NCBI GenBank assembly: GCA_018263365.1
Contig: JAANXI010000022.1
Span: forward strand, 1 to 5,614
From: Fidelibacterota bacterium
GTDB taxonomy: Bacteria > Fidelibacterota > JAANXI01
Reading direction: 5' to 3'
DNA length: 5,614 nt
Positions 5,535-5,614 of this stretch are shown here, in pieces. The position numbers were made by a program, and so were the translations under genes. The notes below the pieces were generated by a model. The model saw nothing but the letters and a program-made list of their open reading frames with translations. It did not search any database and was not told where the DNA came from. Every line of letters begins with the position of its first letter. Position 1 is the stretch's first letter.

Positions 5535-5614
5535 TTATATGGCGATCTGCACCAATCTGTTGAGCGCGAAGGCACCGCGGAAATCCTCGACAGCCCCTCC
5601 GGGTATGCCTCCGG
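5535..5614 (-). CDS. Possible 3' end of a convergent minus-strand gene, unidentified
   Basis: Reading leftward from the window edge, one minus-strand frame is open for 25 codons and ends with a stop at 5535-5537, 24 nt beyond the plus-strand terminator. The peptide begins GGIPGGAVEDFRG and ends LNRLVQIAI. The stretch is GC-rich, with mostly G/C third positions, and its end position fits a gene converging on the lipoprotein. It is too short to recognise a family, and a second minus-strand frame is open across the same stretch, so coding is not proven. Confidence 0.3.
   Translation of the reverse strand, partial: GGIPGGAVEDFRGAFALNRLVQIAI

Overview
The window reads as ordinary chromosomal DNA from a Gram-negative bacterium. 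An outer-membrane TonB-dependent receptor tail is at the left edge, and a lipoprotein with Ig-like domains and a cytochrome-c-like domain is at the right. That pairing, plus the style of the aldo/keto reductase, suggests the FCB/Bacteroidota side of the tree (for example Ignavibacteria, Calditrichota or Marinimicrobia-like lineages). This placement is inference from protein style, not a database match.

Layout. 2-301 (+) is the C-terminal end of a TonB-dependent receptor ending in a typical beta-barrel terminus. 29 nt later, an aldo/keto reductase (AKR) gene starts at 331 (+). It is interrupted by an in-frame TAA at 961-963, after which the same frame continues with recognisable family sequence to a TGA at 1186-1188. 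The gap 1189-1400 holds a perfect 28-bp palindrome next to a smaller inverted repeat. Two genes follow on the minus strand, probably co-transcribed: a stand-alone phosphopantothenoylcysteine decarboxylase-like flavoprotein (2255-2788) and, 53 nt downstream of it, a trimeric-type purine nucleoside phosphorylase (1401-2201). Divergent from them is an aldehyde dehydrogenase of the succinate-semialdehyde dehydrogenase type (2989-4353, +), with a strong ribosome binding site. A lipoprotein with two Ig-like domains and a C-x4-C-H putative heme site follows (4475-5449, +) and is closed by a clear intrinsic terminator at 5482-5511. The last 80 nt may hold the 3' end of a convergent minus-strand gene.

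Functionally these are mostly separate jobs: nutrient uptake, redox of a small carbonyl compound, purine salvage, a CoA-biosynthesis-type decarboxylation, semialdehyde oxidation, and a surface or periplasmic electron-transfer-like protein. I see no shared pathway and no sign of a defence system, CRISPR array, integrase, transposase, tRNA or rRNA.

The points most worth a second look are the single-lesion AKR gene, the replacement of the family's active-site Cys by Asp in the flavoprotein, the 28-bp palindrome, and the lipoprotein's domain combination. I did not find a convincing undescribed system here.
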